NCBI GenBank assembly: GCA_014379355.1 | Contig: JACMLX010000007.1 | Span: 20,376 to 84,375 of the forward strand | Direction of reading: 5' to 3' | Length of the DNA: 64,000 bases | DNA from: Gemmatimonadaceae bacterium | GTDB lineage: Bacteria; Gemmatimonadota; Gemmatimonadetes; Gemmatimonadales; Gemmatimonadaceae | Shown here: positions 21,442 through 30,200 of the stretch, piece after piece | How the letters are laid out: each line of letters begins with the position of its first letter | How positions within the stretch are numbered: position 1 is the stretch's first letter | Notes under the pieces: generated by a model | Databases searched by the model: none | Told to the model about the DNA's origin: nothing | What the model saw: only the letters and a program-made list of their open reading frames with translations | Made by a program: the position numbers and the translations under genes

Positions 21442-22208
21442 CAGGGCTCTGCGGCCGCAGCAGCATCCTGCCACTGCGCGGCGATGTCGGCCGTCAGCGC
21501 TTCACGTTGCGTGTTCAGGTAGAAATGATCGCCGGGAAACACGCGCACGCGCACCGGATCGACGGCGGCACGTTGCCAATCCGGCAACTGGGCCGGCAGC
21601 GGATGTGTATCCGCGTCGCCACCGTACACATTCACGGGACACCGCACCCTGGTCGCCGTCCCGGACGACGGCCAGTACGTCTCGACGGCGCGGATGTCGG
21701 CGCGCACGACCGGCAGTAGCAGCTCCAGCAATTCCGGTTCAGCGAGGACGGGCTCCGGAATTGCGCCATACCGCATCTGCAATTCGTCGAGAAACGCGGG
21801 TTCAGGGAGCGCGTGGATCGGCGACCACGTATCCGGTTCATCCGGTGCACGTCTCGCCGAGACGAACAACCGCGACGGAGGACGGACACCGCGGTGTTCG
21901 AGCGCGATCGTGGTCTCGTACGCAATCAATGAACCCATGCTGTGTCCGAAGATTGCATACGGCAGGTCCGATACGGCCTCGATGGCCGGCACCACGATGT
22001 CGACCATCGCCATGATCGAGGACAACGGCATCTCACTCAGGCGCGACTCGCGTCCGGGCAGCTGGGCGGCGTGCACCTCGATGTCATCGGGCAGCGACTT
22101 GAACCAGAGGCGATACGGTGCCACGCCCCCACCCGCGAACGGGAGGCAGAACAGGCGTCGCCGCGGGGCCGCGCGAACGCCGAGTCGCAGGAACGGACTG
22201 CCGTGCAT
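21441..22208 (-). CDS. Type II thioesterase (external, proofreading)
   Basis: This alpha/beta hydrolase of the GrsT/TycF class removes wrong or stalled acyl groups from carrier proteins. The frame shows the family opening LFCLPFAGGGVAPYRLW, the nucleophile elbow GHSMGS, an acidic residue in the GGDADTH segment and the catalytic His in PGDHFYL near the C-terminus. The length (about 255 residues) is normal for the family. The ATG at 22208 lies eight bases after the upstream stop. A GTG at 22220 that overlaps that stop (GTGA) is an alternative start. The stop shares a base with the PKS-B start, which ties it to the assembly line. It is a separate protein, not a terminal TE domain, so it is unlikely to be the product-releasing enzyme. 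Confidence 0.93.
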   Translation of the reverse strand: MHGSPFLRLGVRAAPRRRLFCLPFAGGGVAPYRLWFKSLPDDIEVHAAQLPGRESRLSEMPLSSIMAMVDIVVPAIEAVSDLPYAIFGHSMGSLIAYETTIALEHRGVRPPSRLFVSARRAPDEPDTWSPIHALPEPAFLDELQMRYGAIPEPVLAEPELLELLLPVVRADIRAVETYWPSSGTATRVRCPVNVYGGDADTHPLPAQLPDWQRAAVDPVRVRVFPGDHFYLNTQREALTADIAAQWQDAAAAAEP

Positions 22209-22216
22209 ACCAGCGC

Positions 22217-23167
22217 TCACGCCGTGCCGCTGGCGTGCACCGTTCCGACATCTGACACCGTGTCGAGACGACTCCCCGCGCCAAGCGTCCCCGCGGAAGT
22301 CGTGGACTGCAGCCACGCGCCGACTGACGTGAGCAATCGCTGGCGGCTCGGCTGATCGCTGACCGTATGATCCGTGTCCGGCATGTACTGCAACCGAAGC
22401 TGCTGGCGGAAGTCGAGACCCGGCAACAGATCGAACAGCTGATCGTGATAGTTGTAGATGTGATTCACGCCGCCCGTGAACACGAGCATCATCTGCACAC
22501 CGCGTGCGATCAACTCCTCGATGGCCTCGCGTTCCGCGGCGGCGCCAGCCTGTGATGCGAACTCGATCGCCCGCTGCCCGCTCTGTCCCTCGGCCGCCTT
22601 CGCCACCGACCGCGCGGCACTCGCTCGGCGACCGAATGCACGGTGGAAGATCGGATGCCGCAGGAGCACCAGCTCACGCAAGGTCGACATGTGCTTCAAT
22701 CGACGGACCACGTGCACCACCAGGCTGCGAGTCGTGCGCGACACCGTCGGATCGACGAGCATCACGCCGATCACGCGCGGATCGACGAACGCCGTGGCGA
22801 TCGCATAGTTGGCACCGGAACACAGGCCGAAGATCAGAAAGCGTGACGCCTTCCGTTCTTCGGAGAGATGATCCATCGCCAGCTGCACGTCGTGAATGGC
22901 GGATTCGAGCAGCGACGCGCCACCACCGACGGATTCGGAATCGCCGAGCCCGGCCAGATCGAATCGCAGGACCGGATAGCCGAGCGCCGCAATCGAACGC
23001 GCCATGTCCACGTACAGCCGATTGGGACCGACGCGGTGCACGATGCCGGCGTTTACGATCACGACGAATGGCAGCTCGCTCGGCGGCGCCTTGCTGGTCG
23101 TCAGGATCCCGACCAGGCTTTGCTGCGGCCCGAAGCGAGTCACCCGCTCGCGAATCCCCGGGCTCAT
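22217..23167 (-). CDS. Alpha/beta hydrolase with intact nucleophile, embedded in the NRPS-PKS operon
   Basis: The 316-residue protein has the alpha/beta hydrolase layout: a VVIVNAG strand near the start, a DLAGLGDS segment after strand 4, a nucleophile elbow GLCSGAN with Ser in place, and a C-terminal DTDHT that would supply the catalytic His. It resembles the hydrolase pairs that accompany exosortase/exopolysaccharide loci in other bacteria; that is family knowledge applied by eye, not a search result. It overlaps the preceding hydrolase by ATGA and is followed at once by the thioesterase, so it is expressed with the synthases. It could be an esterase, acyltransferase or release/cyclisation enzyme. 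The exact reaction is unknown. Confidence 0.8.
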   Translation of the reverse strand: MSPGIRERVTRFGPQQSLVGILTTSKAPPSELPFVVIVNAGIVHRVGPNRLYVDMARSIAALGYPVLRFDLAGLGDSESVGGGASLLESAIHDVQLAMDHLSEERKASRFLIFGLCSGANYAIATAFVDPRVIGVMLVDPTVSRTTRSLVVHVVRRLKHMSTLRELVLLRHPIFHRAFGRRASAARSVAKAAEGQSGQRAIEFASQAGAAAEREAIEELIARGVQMMLVFTGGVNHIYNYHDQLFDLLPGLDFRQQLRLQYMPDTDHTVSDQPSRQRLLTSVGAWLQSTTSAGTLGAGSRLDTVSDVGTVHASGTA

Positions 23168-23949
23168 CGCAGCATCTCCACCATGCGCTCGAGCACGAGT
23201 ACCGGAAGTCCTCCGGCACCCGTCGCCTCGTCATCGCGCCACGGCGTCTGGCCGGGAATGATCTCGGAATGGAACTGCGTGCCCGCCGTGCGCAACGCGT
23301 CATGCAGCGGTTCCTGTCCGGGACGCACGTCAGAGAAGAGTAGGTTCACTTGCGCCTTCGTCGGCTGCGAGAACATGTCAGCTCCAACCGCTTCGATACT
23401 GGAGCGCATGCGGAGCGTCATTGGAAAACCGAGAAGGGTCCGATTCTCGCCGACGCCTCTGTCCCGGTGCACGGGCATCAACGACCAGCGATCGATATCC
23501 AGCTGCGCCGCCTCGAGCTCGCGCACGTACTTGTCACCATTCGTGATCGGGTCCCACAGGACAGCCGTATGGACGTCCTGCCGAGTCGTGGCCAGACGCC
23601 ACGCCACGACGGCACCCAGTCGTATGCCAAAGGTAGCCACCGACGAGAATCCCGACATGTCACGCAGCTCCTCGAGCGCGACTTGGGCATCGGCTTGCCA
23701 GGACTCGAGGTCGCCATCCGTGGTTGCACCGGCGGAGTCGCCGGTGCCGAAATAGTCGAACCGCAGCACGTGATAACCACTCTCGCTCAATCGCACGGCG
23801 AGACGGCGAAAGATCCGGTGTGAGACCAGATATTCCGAACCCCATGGCGGACAGAGCAGCGCTGCGCCGCGCCCTGCCACCGACGATGGCGGGACGTGGT
23901 ACGCGCCGAACAACTGCCGGCTCGTCGATCCGAAAAACAGGAGATTCAC
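23164..23949 (-). CDS. Alpha/beta hydrolase-fold protein with Arg in place of the nucleophile Ser
   Basis: The frame encodes 261 residues from a GTG overlapping the NRPS-2 stop (GTGA). The fold is clear: LFGAYHVP, CPPWGSEY (oxyanion-type loop) and LRFDYFGTGDSAG. At the nucleophile elbow, however, the sequence reads GIRLGA where hydrolases have GxSxG, so Arg sits at the catalytic position. I recall GxRLGA being a recurrent variant in exosortase-associated hydrolase-like proteins, which suggests a conserved non-hydrolytic or altered role rather than decay; the frame is otherwise intact. It precedes an intact hydrolase with a 4-base overlap, so the two probably act together, perhaps as a heterodimer. 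Function in this pathway is not known. Confidence 0.78.
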   Translation of the reverse strand: MNLLFFGSTSRQLFGAYHVPPSSVAGRGAALLCPPWGSEYLVSHRIFRRLAVRLSESGYHVLRFDYFGTGDSAGATTDGDLESWQADAQVALEELRDMSGFSSVATFGIRLGAVVAWRLATTRQDVHTAVLWDPITNGDKYVRELEAAQLDIDRWSLMPVHRDRGVGENRTLLGFPMTLRMRSSIEAVGADMFSQPTKAQVNLLFSDVRPGQEPLHDALRTAGTQFHSEIIPGQTPWRDDEATGAGGLPVLVLERMVEMLR

Positions 23950-26900
23950 GGCCGGAGTGCCGCCGTGCCAGCGATGGGCGCGTCAAGCGCCTCGGCCAGC
24001 TGGCCGAGCGTCCTGAAGAACAGCAGGCGTGGCTCGATCACGCGTCCTGTGCGCACGGAGATCTCGCTCGCAGCGCGCATCGCCAGCAGCGAATACCCGC
24101 CGAGCTCGAAGAAGCTGTCGGTGACGCCGGCCTGGTTCACGCCGAGCAAGGTGATCCAGATCTCGGAAATCAGTCGCTCAGTCGGTGTCGAAGGCGCGAT
24201 GTATTCGCGCGGCGTGAGTGGTGTGCTGGCGAACGGGTCTGGGAGTGCCTTGCGATCCACTTTCGCGTTCGGCGTCAACGGGAAGCGATCGACGAACATG
24301 AGCATGGATGGAATCATGAACTCCGGCAGGCTCTGCCGAAGATAACGGCGCAGTTCGCTTGCCGTGCACTCGCCGTCGTCGTGCAACTGGACCCACGCCA
24401 TCAGGCGTGGGTCGTCAGCCGACGCGTTGCGCACACCGACGACCGCCGACCGCACCATCGCGTGCGTCGCCAGCGCCGCCTCGATCTCGCCAGTTTCGAT
24501 GCGATAGCCACGCAACTTGACCTGCCCATCGATGCGGCCCATGTGGTCCAGCAGACCATCGGTGCGCCACCGTCCGTAGTCGCCTGTGCGATACATCGTG
24601 CGTCCGGCAACGAATGGATCCGCCACGAACTTCTCCGCCGTGAGCTCGTCTCGCTGGTGGTATCCGCGCGCCACACTGTCGCCACCGATGCAGATCTCGC
24701 CCGGTGCACCGACGGGTGCCACGTTCCCGGCTGAATCCATCACGTAGATGTGCGTGTTGGCGACCGGCGTTCCGATCGTGATCGGGCCTCCGTTGCTCAG
24801 CAGCGCCATGCTCGCATAGACGGTCGCTTCCGTGGGTCCGTAGCCATTCCACACCTGACGCGTGCGCGCGAGCATCCACTGCGCCAGTTCAGGCGGCATC
24901 GTCTCGCCACCAGCGATCGCGACGATCGATGGGTCACCGACCCACGCCGCATGCATTAACAATCGCCAGCCCGATGGTGTGGCCTGCACGATGCTCGCGC
25001 CGCTGGTGCGAATGAGCTCGGCCAGTCGCGCGCCGTCGCTCGCATCGTCGCGCGTCGCGACGATCGTGCGCGCTCCGGTCACGAGCGGCAGGAAGACTTC
25101 CAGCACCGAGATGTCGAACGACATCGATGTCACGCTCAACACACGATCCGCGGCCGAGATGCCCGGCCGCAGGCGCATCGCGCCCAGGAAGTTGCTCACT
25201 GCGGAATGCGGTACAACGACACCTTTCGGCGTGCCCGTCGATCCGGAGGTGTACATCAGATAGGCGATGTCCGACGGTGTGGCCGGATCGTTCAGTGCGG
25301 GCAGGGCGATGCTTGGGCGCGACGTGACCTCGTCCACCAGGAGCACGGTGGCCGGCAGATCGTCGGCTCGCACGGCCCGCACGGCGACGGCCGTCGCCAC
25401 CATGTGGCGCGCACCGCAATCGCGCAGCATGAACGCCACACGATCGGCGGGATACGACACATCGATCGGCACGTACGCGGCACCCGCCTTGAGAATGCCG
25501 AGCGCACCGACGACCATCGCCTGTGAACGATCGGTGGCCAGCGCCACGAACGTACCGCGTCCCGCGCCGGCCGCCTGCAGCGCGACGGCGACCTGCGTCG
25601 ACCGCTGATCGAGCTCTGCGTAGGTCAGCGTCGCATCGCCGGCAACCACCGCCATCGCCGCACCGCATTGCTGCGCCGTCCGCGCGAACTGCGCCACCAC
25701 GGTGTCTGCGTCGATTGGCGCGTGCACCGGAATGAGCGTCGCGATCTGTTCTGCCACATCATCCGCGGTCAGCAGCGGAAGGCACGATGTCGCGAGTTGC
25801 GGCGTGCGTGACGCGGACCCGAGCAACACCTGGAGTTGTGTATCGATGCGCGCAATGGTCGACTCGTCGTACAGGTCGGCCCGGTACTCGAAGGCCCCCG
25901 TCATCTCGCCTCGGCGTTCGACGGCGAACATCGTGATGTCGTAGATCGCGCCACCGCCATGGATCTGCACGGCCCCGGCGTCCGGCGCGTTGTGCAGGAC
26001 CACCGCCACTTGGAACAGCGGTGGGTGGTCCATCGAACGATCCGGATTGAGGGCCTTCACCAGCAGCTCGAACGGCACGTTCTGGTTGGCGTGGCCATCC
26101 AGCACCGCGGCTTTCGCGCGCTCCACGAGCGTCGCAAACGACGGATCGTCTCCGACATCGAATCGCATCACGAGCGGATTCAGGATCGGGCCAAGCATGT
26201 CCTCCATCTCGGCCAGCTCGCGTGTGCCGATGGGGCTGCCGATGGCCACGTCCGTCTGCCCGGTATTGCGCGTCAGTACGACAGCCATGGCGGCCAGCAG
26301 CACCATGTACACCGTGGCATTCAGGTCGCGCGCCAGCGCACGCACGTCATCGAACAGCGCTGGCGACCAACGGAAATCGTACGTCGCACCGGACCACTGT
26401 GAGGCGGCACGTCGCGGCCGATCGGTGGTGAACGCACTCAGTTGCGGCAGGCCGGACAAGCGCGCGGTCCAGTACTGCAGCCGCTCGCGCGCCATCGGGT
26501 CGTCCATTTCCGCACGCTGCCACGCGGCAAAGTCGGCGTACTGCAACGCCAACGGCGCGCGCGCCTCCCCGCCCGTTGCCGCGACGTACTCCGCCATGAC
26601 TTCCTGACCGAGCACACCCATGGACCACGAGTCCATTGCGATATGGTGCGCCGCCAGGAGCAACGCCATACGACGCTCGCCGAGCTGCAGGATGGTGAAA
26701 CGAACCGGCGCCTGTGCTGACAGGGCGAATGGCTCGCGCACCGCGATCGCCGGCGCGCCACTGATGACGTGATTCTGTTCCTCGACAGAAAGCGCGCGCA
26801 GGTCGCGGACGATCACCGGCGTGTCCTCCGCTGCTGCGAGCAACACGCGCGGCTCATTCTGCACGAGGACGAAGCGCGCACGCAGCACCTCATGGCGCGT

Positions 26901-27284
26901 GATCACGGCGCGGATGGCGCTGACCAGCATCGCGATGTCACAATCGTCGACGACGTCCGACACCGTGGCCAGATTGTAGGCCGTCTGCCCCGGCCGGATC
27001 TGCTCGACGAGCCAGATGCGCTCCTGCAGGAACGAGAGCGGGAGCGACCCCCCACGTTCGATCTGCGTCAGCGCGCGCGGTTGATGCGGCGCGCGCGGCG
27101 TCTCCGACAGCACCTGGAGCAGTTCCGTCTTCCGCGCGACGAGTGCGGCTTCGAGTTCGGGAGTCAGCCTACCCTTGGGCGCGTTGACACGCAGCAGCCC
27201 GCCCTCGACGCGCAGATGCACATCGAGCGTCCGGAGCAGCGAAATCAACGCCGCTGCGGTGTGCGCCGACGTCGCGTGTGTCAC
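23946..27284 (-). CDS. NRPS-2: docking-C-A-PCP nonribosomal peptide synthetase module
   Basis: The 1112-residue protein starts at a GTG overlapping the PKS-A stop. Residues 1-60 form a TubC-type N-terminal docking domain (LLRTLDVHLRVEG, then NAPKGRLTPEL), which would receive the PKS-A carrier. The condensation domain (75-500) has HHIAMDSW near 211. The adenylation domain has YTSGSTGTPKG near 678, GYGPTEAT, RGYRIETGEIE and the LTPNAKVDRKAL lysine motif. The PCP serine is in GGYSL near 1066. The specificity positions read by eye give D-I-L-Q-I-G-G-V, closest to glycine-type codes but not a clean match, so the residue is uncertain. There is no epimerase or thioesterase; the chain would pass to PKS-B. 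Confidence 0.93.
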   Translation of the reverse strand: MTHATSAHTAAALISLLRTLDVHLRVEGGLLRVNAPKGRLTPELEAALVARKTELLQVLSETPRAPHQPRALTQIERGGSLPLSFLQERIWLVEQIRPGQTAYNLATVSDVVDDCDIAMLVSAIRAVITRHEVLRARFVLVQNEPRVLLAAAEDTPVIVRDLRALSVEEQNHVISGAPAIAVREPFALSAQAPVRFTILQLGERRMALLLAAHHIAMDSWSMGVLGQEVMAEYVAATGGEARAPLALQYADFAAWQRAEMDDPMARERLQYWTARLSGLPQLSAFTTDRPRRAASQWSGATYDFRWSPALFDDVRALARDLNATVYMVLLAAMAVVLTRNTGQTDVAIGSPIGTRELAEMEDMLGPILNPLVMRFDVGDDPSFATLVERAKAAVLDGHANQNVPFELLVKALNPDRSMDHPPLFQVAVVLHNAPDAGAVQIHGGGAIYDITMFAVERRGEMTGAFEYRADLYDESTIARIDTQLQVLLGSASRTPQLATSCLPLLTADDVAEQIATLIPVHAPIDADTVVAQFARTAQQCGAAMAVVAGDATLTYAELDQRSTQVAVALQAAGAGRGTFVALATDRSQAMVVGALGILKAGAAYVPIDVSYPADRVAFMLRDCGARHMVATAVAVRAVRADDLPATVLLVDEVTSRPSIALPALNDPATPSDIAYLMYTSGSTGTPKGVVVPHSAVSNFLGAMRLRPGISAADRVLSVTSMSFDISVLEVFLPLVTGARTIVATRDDASDGARLAELIRTSGASIVQATPSGWRLLMHAAWVGDPSIVAIAGGETMPPELAQWMLARTRQVWNGYGPTEATVYASMALLSNGGPITIGTPVANTHIYVMDSAGNVAPVGAPGEICIGGDSVARGYHQRDELTAEKFVADPFVAGRTMYRTGDYGRWRTDGLLDHMGRIDGQVKLRGYRIETGEIEAALATHAMVRSAVVGVRNASADDPRLMAWVQLHDDGECTASELRRYLRQSLPEFMIPSMLMFVDRFPLTPNAKVDRKALPDPFASTPLTPREYIAPSTPTERLISEIWITLLGVNQAGVTDSFFELGGYSLLAMRAASEISVRTGRVIEPRLLFFRTLGQLAEALDAPIAGTAALRP

Positions 27285-30200
27285 AGCTCGAACTCCTCGC
27301 GATCACCGTCAGGCGCCGCCATGACTGCGCTGGCCGACGCGGTCGCCTGTTCGGTCGCGATCACGACCCCGAGCTGACGAATGGTGGGCGCCTCGAACAT
27401 GGTCCGCAGCGCCAACCGCACACCGAAGAAACTGTCGATGCGCGCCAGAACGCGGGTTGCCAGCAGGGAGTGTCCGCCCAACTCGAAGAAATTGTCATGC
27501 ACGCCGACCGGGGTCACTCCCAACAGATCCTCCCAGACTGCTGCAAGTTGCGTTTCGATATCGCCCACAGGACCCGTCAGCAATGACGAACTTGCCCGGG
27601 GTGTGGGCACTTTCTGACGTGGCACGAGGGGCTGGACCTCGGAGCTCCCGGTCAGTGACGAGCGAAGCCGGTGCCGCAGCTGCGTAGCCCCTTGTATGTC
27701 GTACGGGGACACCACGAAGCGGGAATGTCCCGACGCGAACACCCGCAGGAACGCATCGATGCCATCGGAGGGCGTTATGCCGGTCTCGACCTGCAGCTTC
27801 CGCGCAGCCGAGGGATCGACCTCACGCATCGCCATACCCACATCACGCCACACGTCCCAGGCGATGGAGACCGTGCGCCAGCCAGTCGGCTTTTGCGCCG
27901 ATGCGACGAAGGCATCCAGGTAGGCATTGGCTGCCGTGTAGGCGGTCGAGCCGGCATACCCGAACACGGCGTTGATGGAGCTGCAGAGCAGCACGAAATC
28001 CAGCGGGGTGTCGCCGAGGATTTCAGTGAGTATCTGGGTGCCCCGCACCTTGGCAGCAATACAGGCCGCGGCTTCATCCCACGAGTATGTCGCCATCAAC
28101 GCGACATCAGGCACCCCAGCTGCGTGAACTACGCCGTGGATCGGGCCCCAGCGCTCCTGTGCCTCCACCACCGCGCCGCGCATTCCTGCGCCGTCGGTCA
28201 CGTCCACGACCGCCACCATCACATCCGCGCCGGCTGCCTCGATCCGACGCACGGCATCGATCCGCGCGCGAGTCACATCGGTCGCCTCATGACTGGCCAC
28301 CCACGCATCCCACTCGTCCCGCGGCGGCAGCGCACTCCGCGACGTCAGCACCAGTCGCGCCCGCGCCCGCAGCGCCAGCCATTCCGCGAAGGTGGCGCCG
28401 ATACCGCCCAGTCCGCCGGTCACCAGATACACGCCGCCGTCGTGGAGCGGCAGGTCAGCCACTGCAACGGCCGGCAGTGAGGTGGATTCGTATCGCAGCG
28501 CCAACCGACGGCCGGACCGCATCGCCACGAACTGATCCGCGTCGTCAGCGCGGGCGTCGTCGATGATGGCCGCCGACGCCGTCTGCACCCACTCGCCATC
28601 CAATCGCCCATCGAGATCGATGGTGCTCGACTGCATCGACTCATGCTCGGCCGGAAAAACCAGCACCGGTCCGTTCGCCAACGCGCGATGCGGATGCGTG
28701 ATGGGTTCGCCGACTGCGCTGGCAGCGCCCGACGTGGCCACCACCAGACGTACCGGCTCCGACGACGAGTCCAGCAGGATGGCGCGGCCGAGCGCCATCA
28801 ACGAATGCAGGACCGCGTCGTGCTCCGGCGCCACATCGGTTGCGCCCACGTTCCAGAGATGCAGCACACCTCGCGGCGTGTGGCCCGACCGCTTCAGCGC
28901 CCGGAGCAACTCTTCATGATCGGCTGCCTCGATGGGCCGCACGGTATACGACCGGTCGCCGGTCTGGGCGAAGTGTGCGCCTGGCGTGACGCTGATGGCG
29001 ATCGCACCCTGATCCAGAAGCCCAGCACGCACCGCCGCGTCCAGCGCATCCCCTCGGCCGAACACGAGCCAGGCGCCGGTCAATGTCGCGAGACGCGTGC
29101 GCGCCAGCGGCGCACTCGTCCAGGTAGGCTGATGGAACCAGTCCTTCACCGTCTCGTGCCGCGCCGGCATCAGCGACCTGACGGCGTCGTTCGCTGCCGC
29201 CGTCACCGCTGGCGCGTCGACCCAGTGCCGTTGACGTTCGAACGGATACGTCGGCAGCGAGACGCGATACAGGACTTCGTCGGCATGAACATCCGACCAG
29301 TCGATCGCCACACCGCTCGCCCACAGCCGGCCGGCGGCACTCAGCATGGTTTCGAGTTGCCCACGCGGTTCGCGCGGATGCGGCAGCGAGGCCGTCACCC
29401 GCGTTGCACCGTCGCGACCGAGCGTCAGGCGCGCGAGTGACGTCAACGCGTTCCCCGCGCCCACCTCGAGCAGCTGCATGGTCGGATCGGCGGCCAGCGT
29501 GGTGATGCCATCGGCGAACAACACGGCACTGCGGAGATGTGCCACCCAGTAGTCGGGCGAGGTGGCCTGTTCATTCCGGATCCACGTGCCGGTGACGTTC
29601 GACACGTAGGGTCGCCGCGGCGCCGTCAGTGTCACCCGCGCCACGATCTCGCGGAACGGCGCCAGCGCCGGCTCCATCATCGCCGAGTGAAAGGCGTGCG
29701 AGGTGTGGAGCGGTCGATGCTCGATACCGGCGCGTTCGAGATCGATGGTCAGCGATTCGATCGCCTCGCGCGTGCCCGACACCGTGCAGAGGGCGGGCGC
29801 ATTGACGGCGGCGAGTTCGATGCCGTCGTGCAGTCGCGCGCGGATCTCGGCCGGGGCGAGTCGTACAGCCAGCATGTCGCCCGGTGCCATTCCCTGCATC
29901 AGGTGCCCGCGTGCGCACACCAGCATCAGGGCATCCTCGAGCGAGAACACACCCGCCAGATGCGCCGCCACATACTCGCCGATGCTGTGGCCGATCATGG
30001 CACTCGGCTGCACGCCCCACGACATCCAGAGCACGGCCAGCGCGTACCCGGTGACGACGAGGACCGGTTGCGCGACGTACGTCTCGCTCAGCTCGCCGTC
30101 GGTGCCGTTTCGGAGCAGTTCGCGAATGTCGCGACCGAAATGCGGATGCATCAACTCGGCACATCGATCCACGGCGCCGCGAAACACTGACTCGGTATCG

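Noticed and set aside
19537..21522. Open frame of about 660 codons on the plus strand opposite PKS-B
   Set aside because: It is antisense to well-recognised KS/AT sequence, is rich in Arg/His/Ala and has no recognisable domain; long antisense frames are expected in GC-rich genes.
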